From Pseudoscleropodium purum (taxonomy: Eukaryota; Streptophyta; Bryopsida; Hypnales; Brachytheciaceae): 64,000 nucleotides of DNA. Shown one piece after another: positions 1-14,055 of the stretch. The stretch lies in the NCBI GenBank assembly GCA_963969395.1, contig OZ017801.1:7938501-8002500 (forward strand), given 5' to 3'. Position 1 is the first letter of the stretch; every line of letters begins with the position of its first letter. The position numbers were made by a program, and so were the translations under genes. Under the pieces are notes generated by a model. It was not told where the DNA came from. It worked only from the letters and a program-made list of their open reading frames with translations, and searched no databases.

Positions 1-776
<776 letters not shown>

Positions 777-1414
777 GTGTAGTGTGGTTTGAAGTGCTAG
801 TTTGATGTTTAGCAAGCTTCCCCGACTCGGGGATCCATACAGTGATTCAATTTCTGAATGCCTGGTTTGCATGTTTCCTGTTGCTGCCAGCGCTAGTTGT
901 TGTATACTTCTGTTGAAATCTTAGGTTTATGACCTTTGTGCAACTTCAATACTTGTCATCGCTTATCTGAGCATTTCAGGCTATATTCTGCCGCGGAGCC
1001 TTATTGTAAACTTTGGCAATATTTCGCTGTCAGTGTAATTTCATCCAAATTTTTCAACGCGTTGGTTGTGTACAAACTGTTGCGCCCGCTCGTGTTGGCC
1101 GCTTGGGGCGTCGGTCGTGATCAAATCATCACGCTCTCTAGTTTGTTTAGCGCTTCGGCGTCGATTGCGTACAATCCTGATCAAATATCTGCGTGCTATT
1201 GTGGGAAGCTTGTCGAGCACAAGCTTGGTTTCCTGATCGTTGAGAAGTAAGTGTACTGAGATTTCCCTAACTCATGCTTACCCCACTCGCTAAGAATTCT
1301 ATGGGAGCTGGGATTAAGTGGTAACCTCTCTAGTTTTCTTTCAAAAGCATTGAAGGAGGACGGCTGTGTTTGATGATGTCATTAGATTCTGCCGATGTGA
1401 AGGTGGCCTTTTAA
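777..1414 (+). other. 3' flank of the left tubulin copy (mirror 14056-14693)
   Basis: Contains the tubulin 3' untranslated region. I see no canonical AATAAA soon after the stop, which is common in plants. Base composition is closer to 45% GC than to the AT-rich surroundings. A 104-codon open frame at 936-1250 has no recognisable domain and is most likely chance. The mirror stretch in the right arm is identical in the parts compared. Confidence 0.5.
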
Positions 1415-2975
1415 CCCTTGAACGGCCTGGAGGCCCTCTGTGGCCGTAGGTCCCATTTTTTTGCGTATCAGGGCAATGTGGAGGGTGTATTTGGGTTTGA
1501 CATGGACAGTAAAGTTGTGGAGAGGGAATTTGCGTTTCGACTTCTGCTCTCTGATTTGCAAAATATGAAATCTAGGGTTGTCATCGGAAAAGAATACTTA
1601 TTCACGGATACGAAGCAACGACGACTACGTACATTACGTCAACCCGATAGTGCTGTGGGTCTGCCTGTGCGAACGTGGCAATTGCTGTTGGGAGGAGGAG
1701 GCGAGAGGGCTCCATTTTGGCGCGAAATGGCGCCTTTGGATTCCTCTGCGTAGGTTACATTTCCAAATTGAATTCAAAAGAGAGTAGGGGCTGCACGGTG
1801 CAAATTCGATCATTGCGGAAGGTGTTCGTACCCCGGAGCATTTAGAGTATGGCAATTGTTTTCTCATTGCCAGGATGCGGGCTCGTAGGTGGAAGGGGTG
1901 GGAGGTCGCTTAGGATCTTCCGTTGAAGTCTTGTGTTCGTATGAGTTGGGTTCTGCAGAGACGATGCAGTTGAAAGGCGCACAGGTGGAAGGCTTTCATC
2001 TTATTGTTCCCTGAGGACTTTGGATCTCTAAGTTTTCCCTCTTGCTCTTGCATTGGGTCGCTTCTTTATATGCAGGGCAATTTTGTTGTTTTGTAAACTT
2101 CCCCAGGGGTGTTTAGAAACAGCAGGTTGAGGCATTCCTTGTGACTAGGACTTAGCTGGGGGAATTGTGCTGCAATGTGGAGTGTAGCAATGAATTAAGA
2201 TAGAGGTCATTTCTGTGATGTAGATATAGTCTCAATTGGACGATGTTGTCACTTCATTGCCCCCTTAGGCATGATAATTATGAATGAGAACTATGAATTA
2301 TGAACAACACTCTAATTTGTATAATTGAGATTTAGCTACTATTGTGAATTTGTGAAATGGCCAATTGCGTTGTTTTTAGTTTGATTGGGAGCGGTTTTAG
2401 GTGTCTTAGTCCTTGGAAGTGTTGCCACTTCCATTTCTTGGGAGAATCTATTACCCTCCCGCCATGGTGTAAACCCACATGTTGCCAAAATGTAACGTCC
2501 ATGAGACTTTGCACGCCAGACTAAAATGAATAAGGACGATGACAAGGCCCGTATGTAGAATTGGCTCGATGCAAGTTTGGGCCACTCAGTGCCAATTGCA
2601 TATGGAGAAGATTTGCTTCCATTTGATGCATACCATCAAGTTCAGCGTTGGCTATTTTTCTAAGCATTCTTGGTGTCATTGTAAGGCGAATCACCGGAGC
2701 AATTCTTTGAAGGTGCTTGGTTGAGTTTCCAAAAAAATAGAAACTCACCGTTGCAGACAGGGCACCATTGCCATTAACGAATCTTGTCAAATTTCTATGC
2801 ATTGCGGTGATTTAGGGCCTTGCAAATTTTTTTGTGTGATCTAAAGCATATTTGGTTGCAATCGGAACAGTTGCAAATTCAAATTGATGTCGCAAAAGCA
2901 GTTCTTGAAAATCAACATTGACCATATTCGTTGCATACGATACTGTATTGGAAGAGCTCGAGGATTGTTCAGGGG
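1415..2975. mobile_element. possible TTAA-flanked element, left arm
   Basis: TTAA at 1411-1414 is followed by CCCTTGAACGGCC, and the other end reads GGATTGTTCAGGGG followed by TTAA at 2976-2979. The ends are inverted over 9 bases with one mismatch (CCCTTGAAC versus CCCCTGAAC), like the shorter TTAA elements elsewhere in the window. Inside there are only short open frames and no transposase. Short ends could match by chance, so this is tentative. The mirror copy is 12495-14055. Confidence 0.4.
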
Positions 2976-3250
2976 TTAATGGCTATGATTTGTTTGCCAG
3001 AATCTATATAGTATTATTTGCCAACATTGGATACTTCTTTCATGACGTTGAGAATTCTCTGTAGGGTGGAAATTACCTGATTCTATTCCTGCTCTCCAAT
3101 TAAGTGTAGTTGGGTTCTATTCAAGTGTGACCAATATGACTTTGACCCTTCAAGATCTATTTGTTTTTGGACAAAATACAAATGTGACGTGATATTAAAA
3201 TGAGTGTTATAACTAGGCAGTTATGCCTCTGTTGAGCTCATTGTCATTGT

Positions 3251-3266
3251 GTGACAAAATTGTCAC
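3251..3266. repeat. short perfect palindrome within a longer hairpin
   Basis: GTGACAAAATTGTCAC is a perfect 16-bp palindrome, flanked by an imperfect inverted GAGCTCATTGT / ACAATGAGCTC pair spanning about 3234-3276. The mirror copy is at 12204-12219. A related GAGCTCATTGTCATTG-like segment occurs again just inside the spacer near 4607. Function unknown. Confidence 0.6.
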
Positions 3267-3342
3267 AATGAGCTCAAATAAAATAAAATCTATTTTTTTA
3301 ATTAATCCTCCGGGGTACAAGAAAAATTTTAGATTAATTTAA

Positions 3343-4256
3343 CCCCTAAATTCCCAAGGCCATTTCTCTATCAAAAACCACTCAAAACTGCCATTTTTGC
3401 TGCGTTCATCCAAGAAAACCAAAAAAATCATTTTTTTAGAATCTAACCGTTGGATCTTGTACTTAACTTGTCTTAGCTCATGTGGTAAAAATTTCATGAA
3501 GTTTGACTGTATGGGTTGGAAGATATTAGCATTCAAAGTTGAAAAAGGAAGTTTTTTTGAACACTAGCTTGCAATTTCAAATGACTTTGACCACCAATTG
3601 TGGAATTTTTTTGCACTACGAAATTTGAATTAAAATTTTTTTCATGTTGAAGAATTGAGTCGAAAGTCTAGGAAAATTTGTTTAAAAAAAACACACTTGA
3701 TTTTCATTCTCTAAAAAAATGCTAAGTAGAAGTAGGTCCAAGATTGGAAAAAAAACTAAATTGTTAGTAACTCCAAGATTGGATTGAAAGACAATAATCC
3801 CAATGGTGAGATTTTTTTAGCAAGAAAACACAACATTCTCAAAAAGAAAATTGTGGAAAATTGTGAAAATTGCATTCAAAAATGAATCCTAAAAGTTATT
3901 TTTTCAAAAAGGTGCTAAAATTATCCAAAAAACAAGATTATCCTTAAATTTCTCATTATTAGTCCAAATAGAACGAATCAAAGCTTCACATATAGACAAA
4001 AATGAAACATTTCAAGTAAAAATTTTATTTTAATTTATTTTAATTTTTTTGTGTTGCCCACTGAGTTCAATTTTAGGCTTTTTGTGGTATAACTTTTGCT
4101 CCCGGGCACCAATTGAAATCAAAATTATATTCCCACGTATATAATCAATCTTTCTATCTTATGGAAAAGTTTCAAAACAATTCACCAAAAATTGAGGTCA
4201 CTAGAACTTGTCCAAAATTTGATTTGTCCCCCAAGGGGACAATGGGAATTTAGGGG
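3343..4256. mobile_element. TTAA-flanked element, copy 1 (left arm)
   Basis: A 914-bp element flanked by TTAA (3339-3342) and TCAA (4257-4260, one base off). The inverted ends share CCCCTAAATTCCCA over 14 bases. The TTAA target and CCC-type ends fit piggyBac-like non-autonomous elements. The interior is AT-rich with no transposase frame. Its mirror is 11214-12127, and an eroded relative lies at 22737-23633. Confidence 0.75.
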
Positions 4257-5879
4257 TCAATTTTTGTTGAAAACACCTCATCCCTCCACTTTGTAATTTT
4301 GAGGTGAGGGTGGGGATGGTGTTTGATACAAGATAGAGCCCATATTTGTATCAATATCTCCATACAATATCTATATATTTTACCCGTACATGTATTTGTA
4401 TTTTGTATTGATACCATATCTCATATCATGTTTTATGTCGTATCCCATATCGTATCCCAAATCTGTATCCATCTTGGTATCTATATCTAGATCAACGGAA
4501 TTCAAGGGGGAGGATTTTTTTAAAGTTTTAATTCAACGGCTCTCAATTTTTTGTTGGGGAGAGGGGCGAGGAAATTGGAGGAATTGGAGGGTTCGCCTCT
4601 TTTTAGCTCATTGTCATTGTCATTATGAAGTTTGCGTCCAAAGAGACCCTTGAGCATCAATTATTTATATAGTCAAATTTGGAAAAGTATTTGAAGATTT
4701 TTTTTAAATTGTTTTTGAATATTAACTTCAAAAATTCACAAAACTATTAGATCTATTTCTAGCATTTGTATACAAAAGTCTTCTTGTCCAAAACTAAATC
4801 CTTCCTAGTTTTTTAGAGCAATTGATCTATAAAACTAGGAGTCCTTAGTCCCTACCTTGAACCATTTGATAATTATGTAGGATAAATATTCACATTCACC
4901 CTTAGAAGATTTAGATTTCTAGAGGGCATTTGTAGAATAAGTACTTTGAACAAATTTCAATTCTTCTAACTCCACTTAGAGATTTTGTAGAACATAATTG
5001 TGAGCAAGACCATTTTCACCGTCATCTACATATATTGAAATCAATTTTTTGTAGAGCAATTGCTTTAGGAAGTACCATATCCTATCGTTTCAATCATCAA
5101 ATAGGTATGAGTTTTTGCAAATGAACAACCCTACACAATTTTTGATTTCTTCAATCTAATTTATGATGACCTAAAATATTTTAGAGTTGTTGTATTGAAT
5201 TGTGAAATGGACCACTCCCATTGTATATCTACTTAGAATACTATCGTACAACAAGTTCCTTTAATTCATAATCCTTCCTTCCCACATCAAATACATACGC
5301 TTGGGCATTCTAAAGAAGTGCAAGTGGTTTGGTGCTAGCAACCCCCTCCAAAAAAAATAGTGCAATAATTCTAATAGAATTTGATTTGGGGAGGAACTGC
5401 TTTATATAATAGGTAGTTAATCTTTTCCCTTTTGCTCTAAAATATGAATTATGTTGGGCAATTGCTCAACAACTTTTCCTTTTACACCATTGATTGCCTT
5501 AATCCACAAATGTAACACTTTGTTTGATCAACGGAGTGTTGTGATTTTTGATTGCTCATATCAACTTCAAATGGACCAAGGTTGGGCAATTGACACTTCT
5601 AAAAAATGAATTGTTCCCTAATGCTATAACACTTAGAATTTAGTTGTCATTTTGCAAATGTGGCAATTGACTTAAATTTGCCCAAATACACTCTTGCATC
5701 AAGGTGGCAAATCAATGATCTACCTTGAATGAAGCACATTGCTTAAATCCTTCAAGCAGATGATCATGGACCTATGGATTAACAACATACGGAGGTTTGT
5801 TTGTAATTGAAATTTTAAACATTCTTTGTCTTTGTTATTGCCTTGGAACGTTTCCTTCATGCCAAATAGAAGCTAATGA

Positions 5880-6380
5880 TGGTTGGGGTTGTAGATGCTA
5901 GAGCAAAATATGTGGTAAAGCTCCAAGGGGTGGCTAAAAGAGGTCTTAGAATCTTCACTTGACATACTTTTTAATGGTCGCTTGAGCTTGCTAGTATAGG
6001 AGAGGCTATTATACTTGAATCAGCCCAATGCAATGAGTTCTTGGGCCCAAAAACTCACCCAAGTGAGGAGAAGTTTGACACAAACATACTACTTGATGCC
6101 CTTCTTTTTGTCAGTGGTGGATGAAGAGGGTTCCAAAGTGCCCAAGCTACGCCTCTTTACAATCTTGAGCGTGTTTGACATTCAATCCAACAACAAATAT
6201 CTAATGCTTGACTTAAAGAACAAAATGCACATACAAGCCAACATTCTCTTGGATCTCACTACAAGAGAAATTGTGGTTTGTTTTGACATGCAAGTAAATA
6301 GAAAATATGATGATTCTTTGAGTTGGTTAGGACATCTTGATATAAACAATAATCAACTCTTCTTAGCTAATCCATACCAC
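5880..6380 (+). pseudogene. decayed coding frame, unknown family (spacer)
   Basis: An open frame of 169 codons at 6015-6524, preceded from about 5880 by another frame with few stops (residues ARAKYVVKLQGVAKRGLR), looks like one protein broken by a frameshift near 6110. The first 100 or so residues after 6015 have ordinary protein composition; after about 6385 the reading becomes low-complexity (VYIYAI, VIVTFS), so the real remnant probably ends there. I recognise no domain. It lies upstream of, and in the same orientation as, the remnant at 6960-8870, and both could derive from one element. Confidence 0.35.
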
Positions 6381-6959
6381 ATAGGTTTGGGAAAAAATAT
6401 CATATATGTGTGTGTATATATATATGCTATAGAAAGCTATGATTTCATTAGATTCTCTCATATTATAGTTTTTTTCCAAGCATGTATAACCACATGTACT
6501 ATAGTAATAGTCACATTTTCATGAATCTCATAAGTTGTGCTAGTTTTGGGTTTGGTTTTGCTTTTGTAAAGTTGAGCATGTGTGTCCATCAAATTACTTA
6601 GAAGTTTTTGGTTCAAGTGAGGAAGGATATTGAGAAATATTTGATGGCTCTTGTATTAGTTGTGTTGGAGCATTGGCTAAAGGTCTCATGGTTAATCTTC
6701 TGCATGAGAGTTTACCTCGGCTTGTGCTTGGTGTACCATGTATTAGCAATTGCATTGATTCTTCATCATTGAGGCAGTAGTGACATAGAATCGAGAATCC
6801 CTGGAATAAGGAATGGAGAGAGATTGTTGAATCTATCGTTGGTCATGTAAGTAGTAGGGATAGTAGACATCATTAGTTCATGCTTTTTTACTACAGGAGT
6901 CGAGAAGGAATTGTTTTAGCATCATCTAGGAGGGTTGGTTGTTGATGGCTTCTTTGGAT

Positions 6960-8870
6960 GAAAATGGAATTTGCAATGGACTCCATGATCAAGATTAGAT
7001 TCACAATGATAAGAAGCTTGTGAATCTACTTGATTTTTCATATAAAGACTTTTTATTTGGGGGAGGATGGAGCATTCTACACTCATCTTCAAATGCTTTA
7101 CAACAAGTACACCTTCAATCAACACAGTCTGAAATTAGAAGACGTACAGCACAAGGACCGGCAAGATTGGGCATATGCATAGGAAATTTGGAAATGGAAA
7201 ACATAGGATTGTTTGGCAACAATGAGAAATTCACCAAAAGCATATTGTAAGCGAATACTTGGTAGAGAGATGTACTTGTGTATTTGTGGAGACTACATCG
7301 ACATTTTTGCTTCATATGTACTTGATGTTTGTAGTAGAATAGTGCTTGCATCAAAGGTTTTCTTTTTTTAGACTTTGAAAACTCTAGTTTACTGATAGGA
7401 ATCATGTCATAGGAACAACTTTGTCTAATTTAAGCTAGCTAAGACTTTGTAAATCAATAGTGGTTCCTAAATGTCCAACTTTCTTGTCACTTTGTTGTTC
7501 TTTTGGTAATGCATTTTTGTGATAATTATCCAAATCTATTGGATCTTCATCTCATAGGAATTAACAATTGTGAGATTTTCTTTTCAAAAATAGGAGGCAT
7601 GAATGGCATAGAGCAATCCTATGATTTCTATGATTTTGTTAATACAACTAATATACTAAATTGATTGTCTAGTGTGGAATATGGCAAGAATGGCCTTGAA
7701 TTTGGTCGTTTCTTGAGTTGTGTCTACAACAAAGTAAAAAACATTTGATTAGCATTGCATCCTTTGTGGGAGCACAAAATTGCAACTAACTTGGTAGACT
7801 ACTCCATGGTTTCTACTAACCTTAATATGATTCTAGTTTTGAAAGAAGGTTTGAAGGAGGTGCAAGTAATGCTACAAGTCCTACATATGGCTCCCTCAAA
7901 CTTTGCATCAATTGCTAAGAAGTTATAGTTTTGCACCATGTGGAAGTTGGAAAAAGAAGACTCATCACATTTGGTGTACCAACTACCAGCAATGCCACAA
8001 CTTGGAAGCAATGGTAATGCCGAATGTGAGTGGGCCATGCTTGAAAGTAGCCAAGATATTGGTCTATAATTAAAAAGTCCTAATCTACATGATGTGCTTG
8101 AGGATGACATTTTGGATGACAATGAGATGTGCTTGAAATAGTTAGGAGAAGAGATGCGCAATGTCTTTGTAGAACTTATGAATGAACATGAAGTGCAGGT
8201 GACATTTGGTACCGCTCCTTTGAAAATTGTCCCAATGGTGATGTTTGAAGGTCACTCCATTCTTAAATCCACCCTTATTAGTCAATTGAATGGAAATCCG
8301 TACTTGTCAAAGGATAGACTAACTAGGATGAAGAATTCCATTTATTTTAACAATTCTAATGATTATATTGCTATTGCTTCATCAACCATGTCTATAATGT
8401 TGGGTTTGAGATAAGATGTGGATGTGTACTTCAAGGACTTGCAAAATAATGGCAAATCTTTAAGTGTACAAGGAAGTCAAAAACAAAAACGTGATTGACC
8501 TTGTATTAACTCTAGATTTAATAATGGGATGTTTTATATAGGCAAGGTTCAAAAGATTAGAGTAAAGGTGGGTACAAAATGGAGAATTTTCAAGCAACCC
8601 ATTGACCTTATGAAACATGTAGTTTAAAATGGAAACAAAAGAATGGTGTTGCCAACTATAGTGGTCTATTTGCATTGGTTTAAAAAACAATCAAGCCTAA
8701 ACAAGTACAAATATGATGACTGATTGCATATGGATAGATGTAGATTCTATCATATCCACAGTTTCATTGCATTATGTATCAAATAGTAAGATTTACACTT
8801 TAGATGATGTGGATGCACATTCTTTGCATGAGTTTGTTTCTAACTAGAAGTAATTGTTCCCAAATTATAT
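6960..8870 (+). pseudogene. decayed multi-segment coding remnant, unknown family (spacer)
   Basis: Successive plus-strand segments read as protein with only occasional stops or shifts: 7020-7250 (SYKDFLFGGGWSILHSSSNA), then about 7560-7910 (residues KIGGMNGIEQSYDFYDFVN and EGLKEVQVMLQVLHMAPSNF), 7930-8140, 8154-8414 (EGHSILKSTLISQLNGNPYL), and about 8720-8850 (DVDSIISTVSLHYVSN). Density and order suggest one large intronless protein, probably carried by a mobile element, that has accumulated nonsense changes. I cannot name the family; no catalytic motif was recognised. A protein-profile search with frameshifts allowed would decide. Confidence 0.45.
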
Positions 8871-11213
8871 TTTCTCACACATGTAGATATTTTGAAGATT
8901 AGAAATATTGAAGGTGCATATATTTTGGAAATCTAAGGTACAACCAAAAATACTAAAATTGCACTAGAACCGCATGTACTAGTACCTTACAAAAATCCCA
9001 AAAGAAGTTCTAAATCACTTGTACAAATGTTTAGGATGAACTCATGTATGTTTAATGGCCAGGGCATTTTTCGATTTTGTTCATTCTTAGCTTAGAATCT
9101 ACAAGGATTATATAACATCAATAATGTCAATTTTTTTTGCTATATTTCGTCGTATCGGCAATTTTTGTTTTAACCTTCATGAAAATGGGGCCTTGATCAA
9201 CACAAAGTTAACTCATTTATATTGATAATGAAAGTTTTGTCTTTGGTTGTTTCATTTTCTAATCATCTACGCAGCTATTAATATGATTGTTTGATTTGGA
9301 TGAAAATGAAATTTTCTTTGTTGATTCAGCAATTTACTTAACATACTCTAAGTAGAATTTTAGTTCTCGTTTTTGCATAGTTGAATAGCTTTTAACAAAA
9401 ATTCAGCTGTAAGAATTTGGTAAATCAAGCCAAATTTCACTTCTCAAAATCTATTTGAGATTTCAAGCCTCCAATTGAAAAGTATAGACACATTTCAAAG
9501 GGATTTTGGAAGGGACATTTTCTTTGACAATTTCAAACTTCTTCTTTAAAATTTGTTTATAAATTTTGATTAGAGACTTGAAATTTGAAATGGATTTTTG
9601 GAGATGAAATTTGGATTGATTTTACACATGTTTCTAGTTGAATTGTTTTTGATAAAAGTTATTCTACTATGCCCAAATGAGTTCTAAATCTCTACTTTAA
9701 TTACAATTCCTACGTACCACCCCATTCATATAAAGAGGTTGTCTTCTCCTCTCTTATTATCAAGGTTTGTTCTCTTCTATCATCAAGGTATAAAGGGCTT
9801 GTCTCCTTTCTTTTAATAAAATTTATTAGCCTTATCTGAAGTGGTGCATGGCAGTGCTGCCATCGTGGCAATGTTTGCCTATTTGGCAGATGACATTGCA
9901 AGTTTTTTGATAATATAATGTAACCAAATTGAAAAATAAAATCAGCATAATTAAGTTGATTATTGTCCAAATGAAGATGACCTACGTAATTGACTGTCTA
10001 AACTGACATATATGATATGAAATTCATGTTACTTCGGGCACTATTTTTCTGTAGTGACTATACAAGTATACATTGCCATTTGACTAATGATAGTCTTTAT
10101 GTTGTAAGATATGACTATATGATGTCATCAGTTATAATTATTGTGATTATAGAAGCATGATTGTCTATAGTTATGTCAATAAATGACTATGATTGATAGA
10201 CATATGACCTTAGGGAGGTCACTTCCACTTAGAAAATGTGATGGCTTGCGATGACGTCTATTTTAATTGGGGGCTATTTACTTGGTAGAATGGATTATAA
10301 TACATGATATTTTTTAAAATAATGATAAATGTTAGAATTTTTGGACCCCAGTTGGTATTTATAATTTCTTGTCTAGGTTTCTTAAATGTACTCTATAGTA
10401 CTTATAAGATATTTTCTTATGACTACCTTGGAATTATCAAAGTGCATAGTGAATTTGTTTGTGTTGCTCAAAACACATGTGCAAAAGAAAAAAACAAGGA
10501 AAGTGAGGCAAACATGATGAATGCTACAAAACTTGGAGAATTTACTTCCCCTTACTCTTGATTACCACACGCAATAATGGGATATTGTATAAAGGGGGAA
10601 ATAATGGGGGTATTTTTTTTTGACAAAAGGCTTGGTGGCCTCAATTTCAAAAGAATTATGGGTCATAAGGCTCCTTATCTATCTGTAATTTTCAAGTAAA
10701 GGTGGCCTTCAAGTGTAGAATATTGAAGCCTTATGAATTTTTTTCTTGGTAGCAGTGTAATTATTAGCATAACCTTTTTTGTATAGAGTTCATTAGGCAA
10801 GCACAATTAAAGAGATTTTGTTGGCATGTAGGCAATAATGGTAATTTTCAAACTAGCTACAAGGTATCAACACTAAGAAAAACTAAGTCCGCTTGGCCTT
10901 CATTGCAAGTAGGGTTTTCTACTGAATAAAATCATGAACCAAAAAGTGAACCAGAAAAATTATATATGTATATTGAAAAAAGACCATACATCTATGACAC
11001 AAACTACAAATACTTTTCCAAATGGGATACGACATAAAACATGATATGAGATATGGTATCAATACAAAATACAAATACATGTACGGGTAAAATATATAGA
11101 TATTGTATGGAGATATTGATACAAATATGGGCTCTATCTTGTATCAAACGCCATCCCCACCCTCACCTCAAAATTACAAAGTGGAGGGATGAGGTGTTTT
11201 CAACAAAAATTGA

Positions 11214-12127
11214 CCCCTAAATTCCCATTGTCCCCTTGGGGGACAAATCAAATTTTGGACAAGTTCTAGTGACCTCAATTTTTGGTGAATTGTTTTGAAA
11301 CTTTTCCATAAGATAGAAAGATTGATTATATACGTGGGAATATAATTTTGATTTCAATTGGTGCCCGGGAGCAAAAGTTATACCACAAAAAGCCTAAAAT
11401 TGAACTCAGTGGGCAACACAAAAAAATTAAAATAAATTAAAATAAAATTTTTACTTGAAATGTTTCATTTTTGTCTATATGTGAAGCTTTGATTCGTTCT
11501 ATTTGGACTAATAATGAGAAATTTAAGGATAATCTTGTTTTTTGGATAATTTTAGCACCTTTTTGAAAAAATAACTTTTAGGATTCATTTTTGAATGCAA
11601 TTTTCACAATTTTCCACAATTTTCTTTTTGAGAATGTTGTGTTTTCTTGCTAAAAAAATCTCACCATTGGGATTATTGTCTTTCAATCCAATCTTGGAGT
11701 TACTAACAATTTAGTTTTTTTTCCAATCTTGGACCTACTTCTACTTAGCATTTTTTTAGAGAATGAAAATCAAGTGTGTTTTTTTTAAACAAATTTTCCT
11801 AGACTTTCGACTCAATTCTTCAACATGAAAAAAATTTTAATTCAAATTTCGTAGTGCAAAAAAATTCCACAATTGGTGGTCAAAGTCATTTGAAATTGCA
11901 AGCTAGTGTTCAAAAAAACTTCCTTTTTCAACTTTGAATGCTAATATCTTCCAACCCATACAGTCAAACTTCATGAAATTTTTACCACATGAGCTAAGAC
12001 AAGTTAAGTACAAGATCCAACGGTTAGATTCTAAAAAAATGATTTTTTTGGTTTTCTTGGATGAACGCAGCAAAAATGGCAGTTTTGAGTGGTTTTTGAT
12101 AGAGAAATGGCCTTGGGAATTTAGGGG
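11214..12127. mobile_element. TTAA-flanked element, copy 2 (right arm, mirror of copy 1)
   Basis: Mirror of 3343-4256: TTGA at 11210-11213, CCCCTAAATTCCCA start, AATTTAGGGG end, TTAA at 12128-12131. Identical in the stretches compared, so the insertion predates the arm duplication. Confidence 0.75.
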
Positions 12128-12494
12128 TTAAATTAATCTAAAATTTTTCTTGTACCCCGGAGGATTAATTAAAAAAATAGATTTTATTTTATTTGAGCTC
12201 ATTGTGACAATTTTGTCACACAATGACAATGAGCTCAACAGAGGCATAACTGCCTAGTTATAACACTCATTTTAATATCACGTCACATTTGTATTTTGTC
12301 CAAAAACAAATAGATCTTGAAGGGTCAAAGTCATATTGGTCACACTTGAATAGAACCCAACTACACTTAATTGGAGAGCAGGAATAGAATCAGGTAATTT
12401 CCACCCTACAGAGAATTCTCAACGTCATGAAAGAAGTATCCAATGTTGGCAAATAATACTATATAGATTCTGGCAAACAAATCATAGCCATTAA

Positions 12495-14055
12495 CCCCTG
12501 AACAATCCTCGAGCTCTTCCAATACAGTATCGTATGCAACGAATATGGTCAATGTTGATTTTCAAGAACTGCTTTTGCGACATCAATTTGAATTTGCAAC
12601 TGTTCCGATTGCAACCAAATATGCTTTAGATCACACAAAAAAATTTGCAAGGCCCTAAATCACCGCAATGCATAGAAATTTGACAAGATTCGTTAATGGC
12701 AATGGTGCCCTGTCTGCAACGGTGAGTTTCTATTTTTTTGGAAACTCAACCAAGCACCTTCAAAGAATTGCTCCGGTGATTCGCCTTACAATGACACCAA
12801 GAATGCTTAGAAAAATAGCCAACGCTGAACTTGATGGTATGCATCAAATGGAAGCAAATCTTCTCCATATGCAATTGGCACTGAGTGGCCCAAACTTGCA
12901 TCGAGCCAATTCTACATACGGGCCTTGTCATCGTCCTTATTCATTTTAGTCTGGCGTGCAAAGTCTCATGGACGTTACATTTTGGCAACATGTGGGTTTA
13001 CACCATGGCGGGAGGGTAATAGATTCTCCCAAGAAATGGAAGTGGCAACACTTCCAAGGACTAAGACACCTAAAACCGCTCCCAATCAAACTAAAAACAA
13101 CGCAATTGGCCATTTCACAAATTCACAATAGTAGCTAAATCTCAATTATACAAATTAGAGTGTTGTTCATAATTCATAGTTCTCATTCATAATTATCATG
13201 CCTAAGGGGGCAATGAAGTGACAACATCGTCCAATTGAGACTATATCTACATCACAGAAATGACCTCTATCTTAATTCATTGCTACACTCCACATTGCAG
13301 CACAATTCCCCCAGCTAAGTCCTAGTCACAAGGAATGCCTCAACCTGCTGTTTCTAAACACCCCTGGGGAAGTTTACAAAACAACAAAATTGCCCTGCAT
13401 ATAAAGAAGCGACCCAATGCAAGAGCAAGAGGGAAAACTTAGAGATCCAAAGTCCTCAGGGAACAATAAGATGAAAGCCTTCCACCTGTGCGCCTTTCAA
13501 CTGCATCGTCTCTGCAGAACCCAACTCATACGAACACAAGACTTCAACGGAAGATCCTAAGCGACCTCCCACCCCTTCCACCTACGAGCCCGCATCCTGG
13601 CAATGAGAAAACAATTGCCATACTCTAAATGCTCCGGGGTACGAACACCTTCCGCAATGATCGAATTTGCACCGTGCAGCCCCTACTCTCTTTTGAATTC
13701 AATTTGGAAATGTAACCTACGCAGAGGAATCCAAAGGCGCCATTTCGCGCCAAAATGGAGCCCTCTCGCCTCCTCCTCCCAACAGCAATTGCCACGTTCG
13801 CACAGGCAGACCCACAGCACTATCGGGTTGACGTAATGTACGTAGTCGTCGTTGCTTCGTATCCGTGAATAAGTATTCTTTTCCGATGACAACCCTAGAT
13901 TTCATATTTTGCAAATCAGAGAGCAGAAGTCGAAACGCAAATTCCCTCTCCACAACTTTACTGTCCATGTCAAACCCAAATACACCCTCCACATTGCCCT
14001 GATACGCAAAAAAATGGGACCTACGGCCACAGAGGGCCTCCAGGCCGTTCAAGGG
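12495..14055. mobile_element. possible TTAA-flanked element, right arm (mirror of 1415-2975)
   Basis: Same element as in the left arm: TTAA at 12491-12494 then CCCCTGAACAATCC, and the far end ...CCGTTCAAGGG followed by TTAA. It was present before the arm duplication. Confidence 0.4.

Larger units (their letters stand above)
4449..11021. other. spacer of the palindrome, single copy in this window
   Basis: 6573 bp of AT-rich sequence between the arms. The first 50 bases continue the GTATC-rich simple sequence of the breakpoint. About 4500-5870 shows nothing I recognise. About 5880-8870 holds decayed coding frames on the plus strand (listed separately). About 8900-11021 is AT-rich; near 10050-10210 the word TGACTAT recurs several times, resembling the subterminal words of the CACTA element at 41295, but no paired ends were found. 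Confidence 0.6.

Noticed and set aside
936..1250. 104-codon frame in the 3' flank of tubulin (mirror 14220-14534)
   Set aside because: No recognisable domain, and it lies in presumed 3' untranslated or flanking sequence; not supported as a gene.
1418..1753. 111-codon frame in the arm
   Set aside because: Composition looks random, overlapping frames on the other strand are equally long, no domain.
10041..10056. CTATTTTTCTGTAGTG as a CACTA right end
   Set aside because: No paired CACTA start with a matching 3-bp duplication was found upstream, and the TGACTAT repeats lie on the wrong side.
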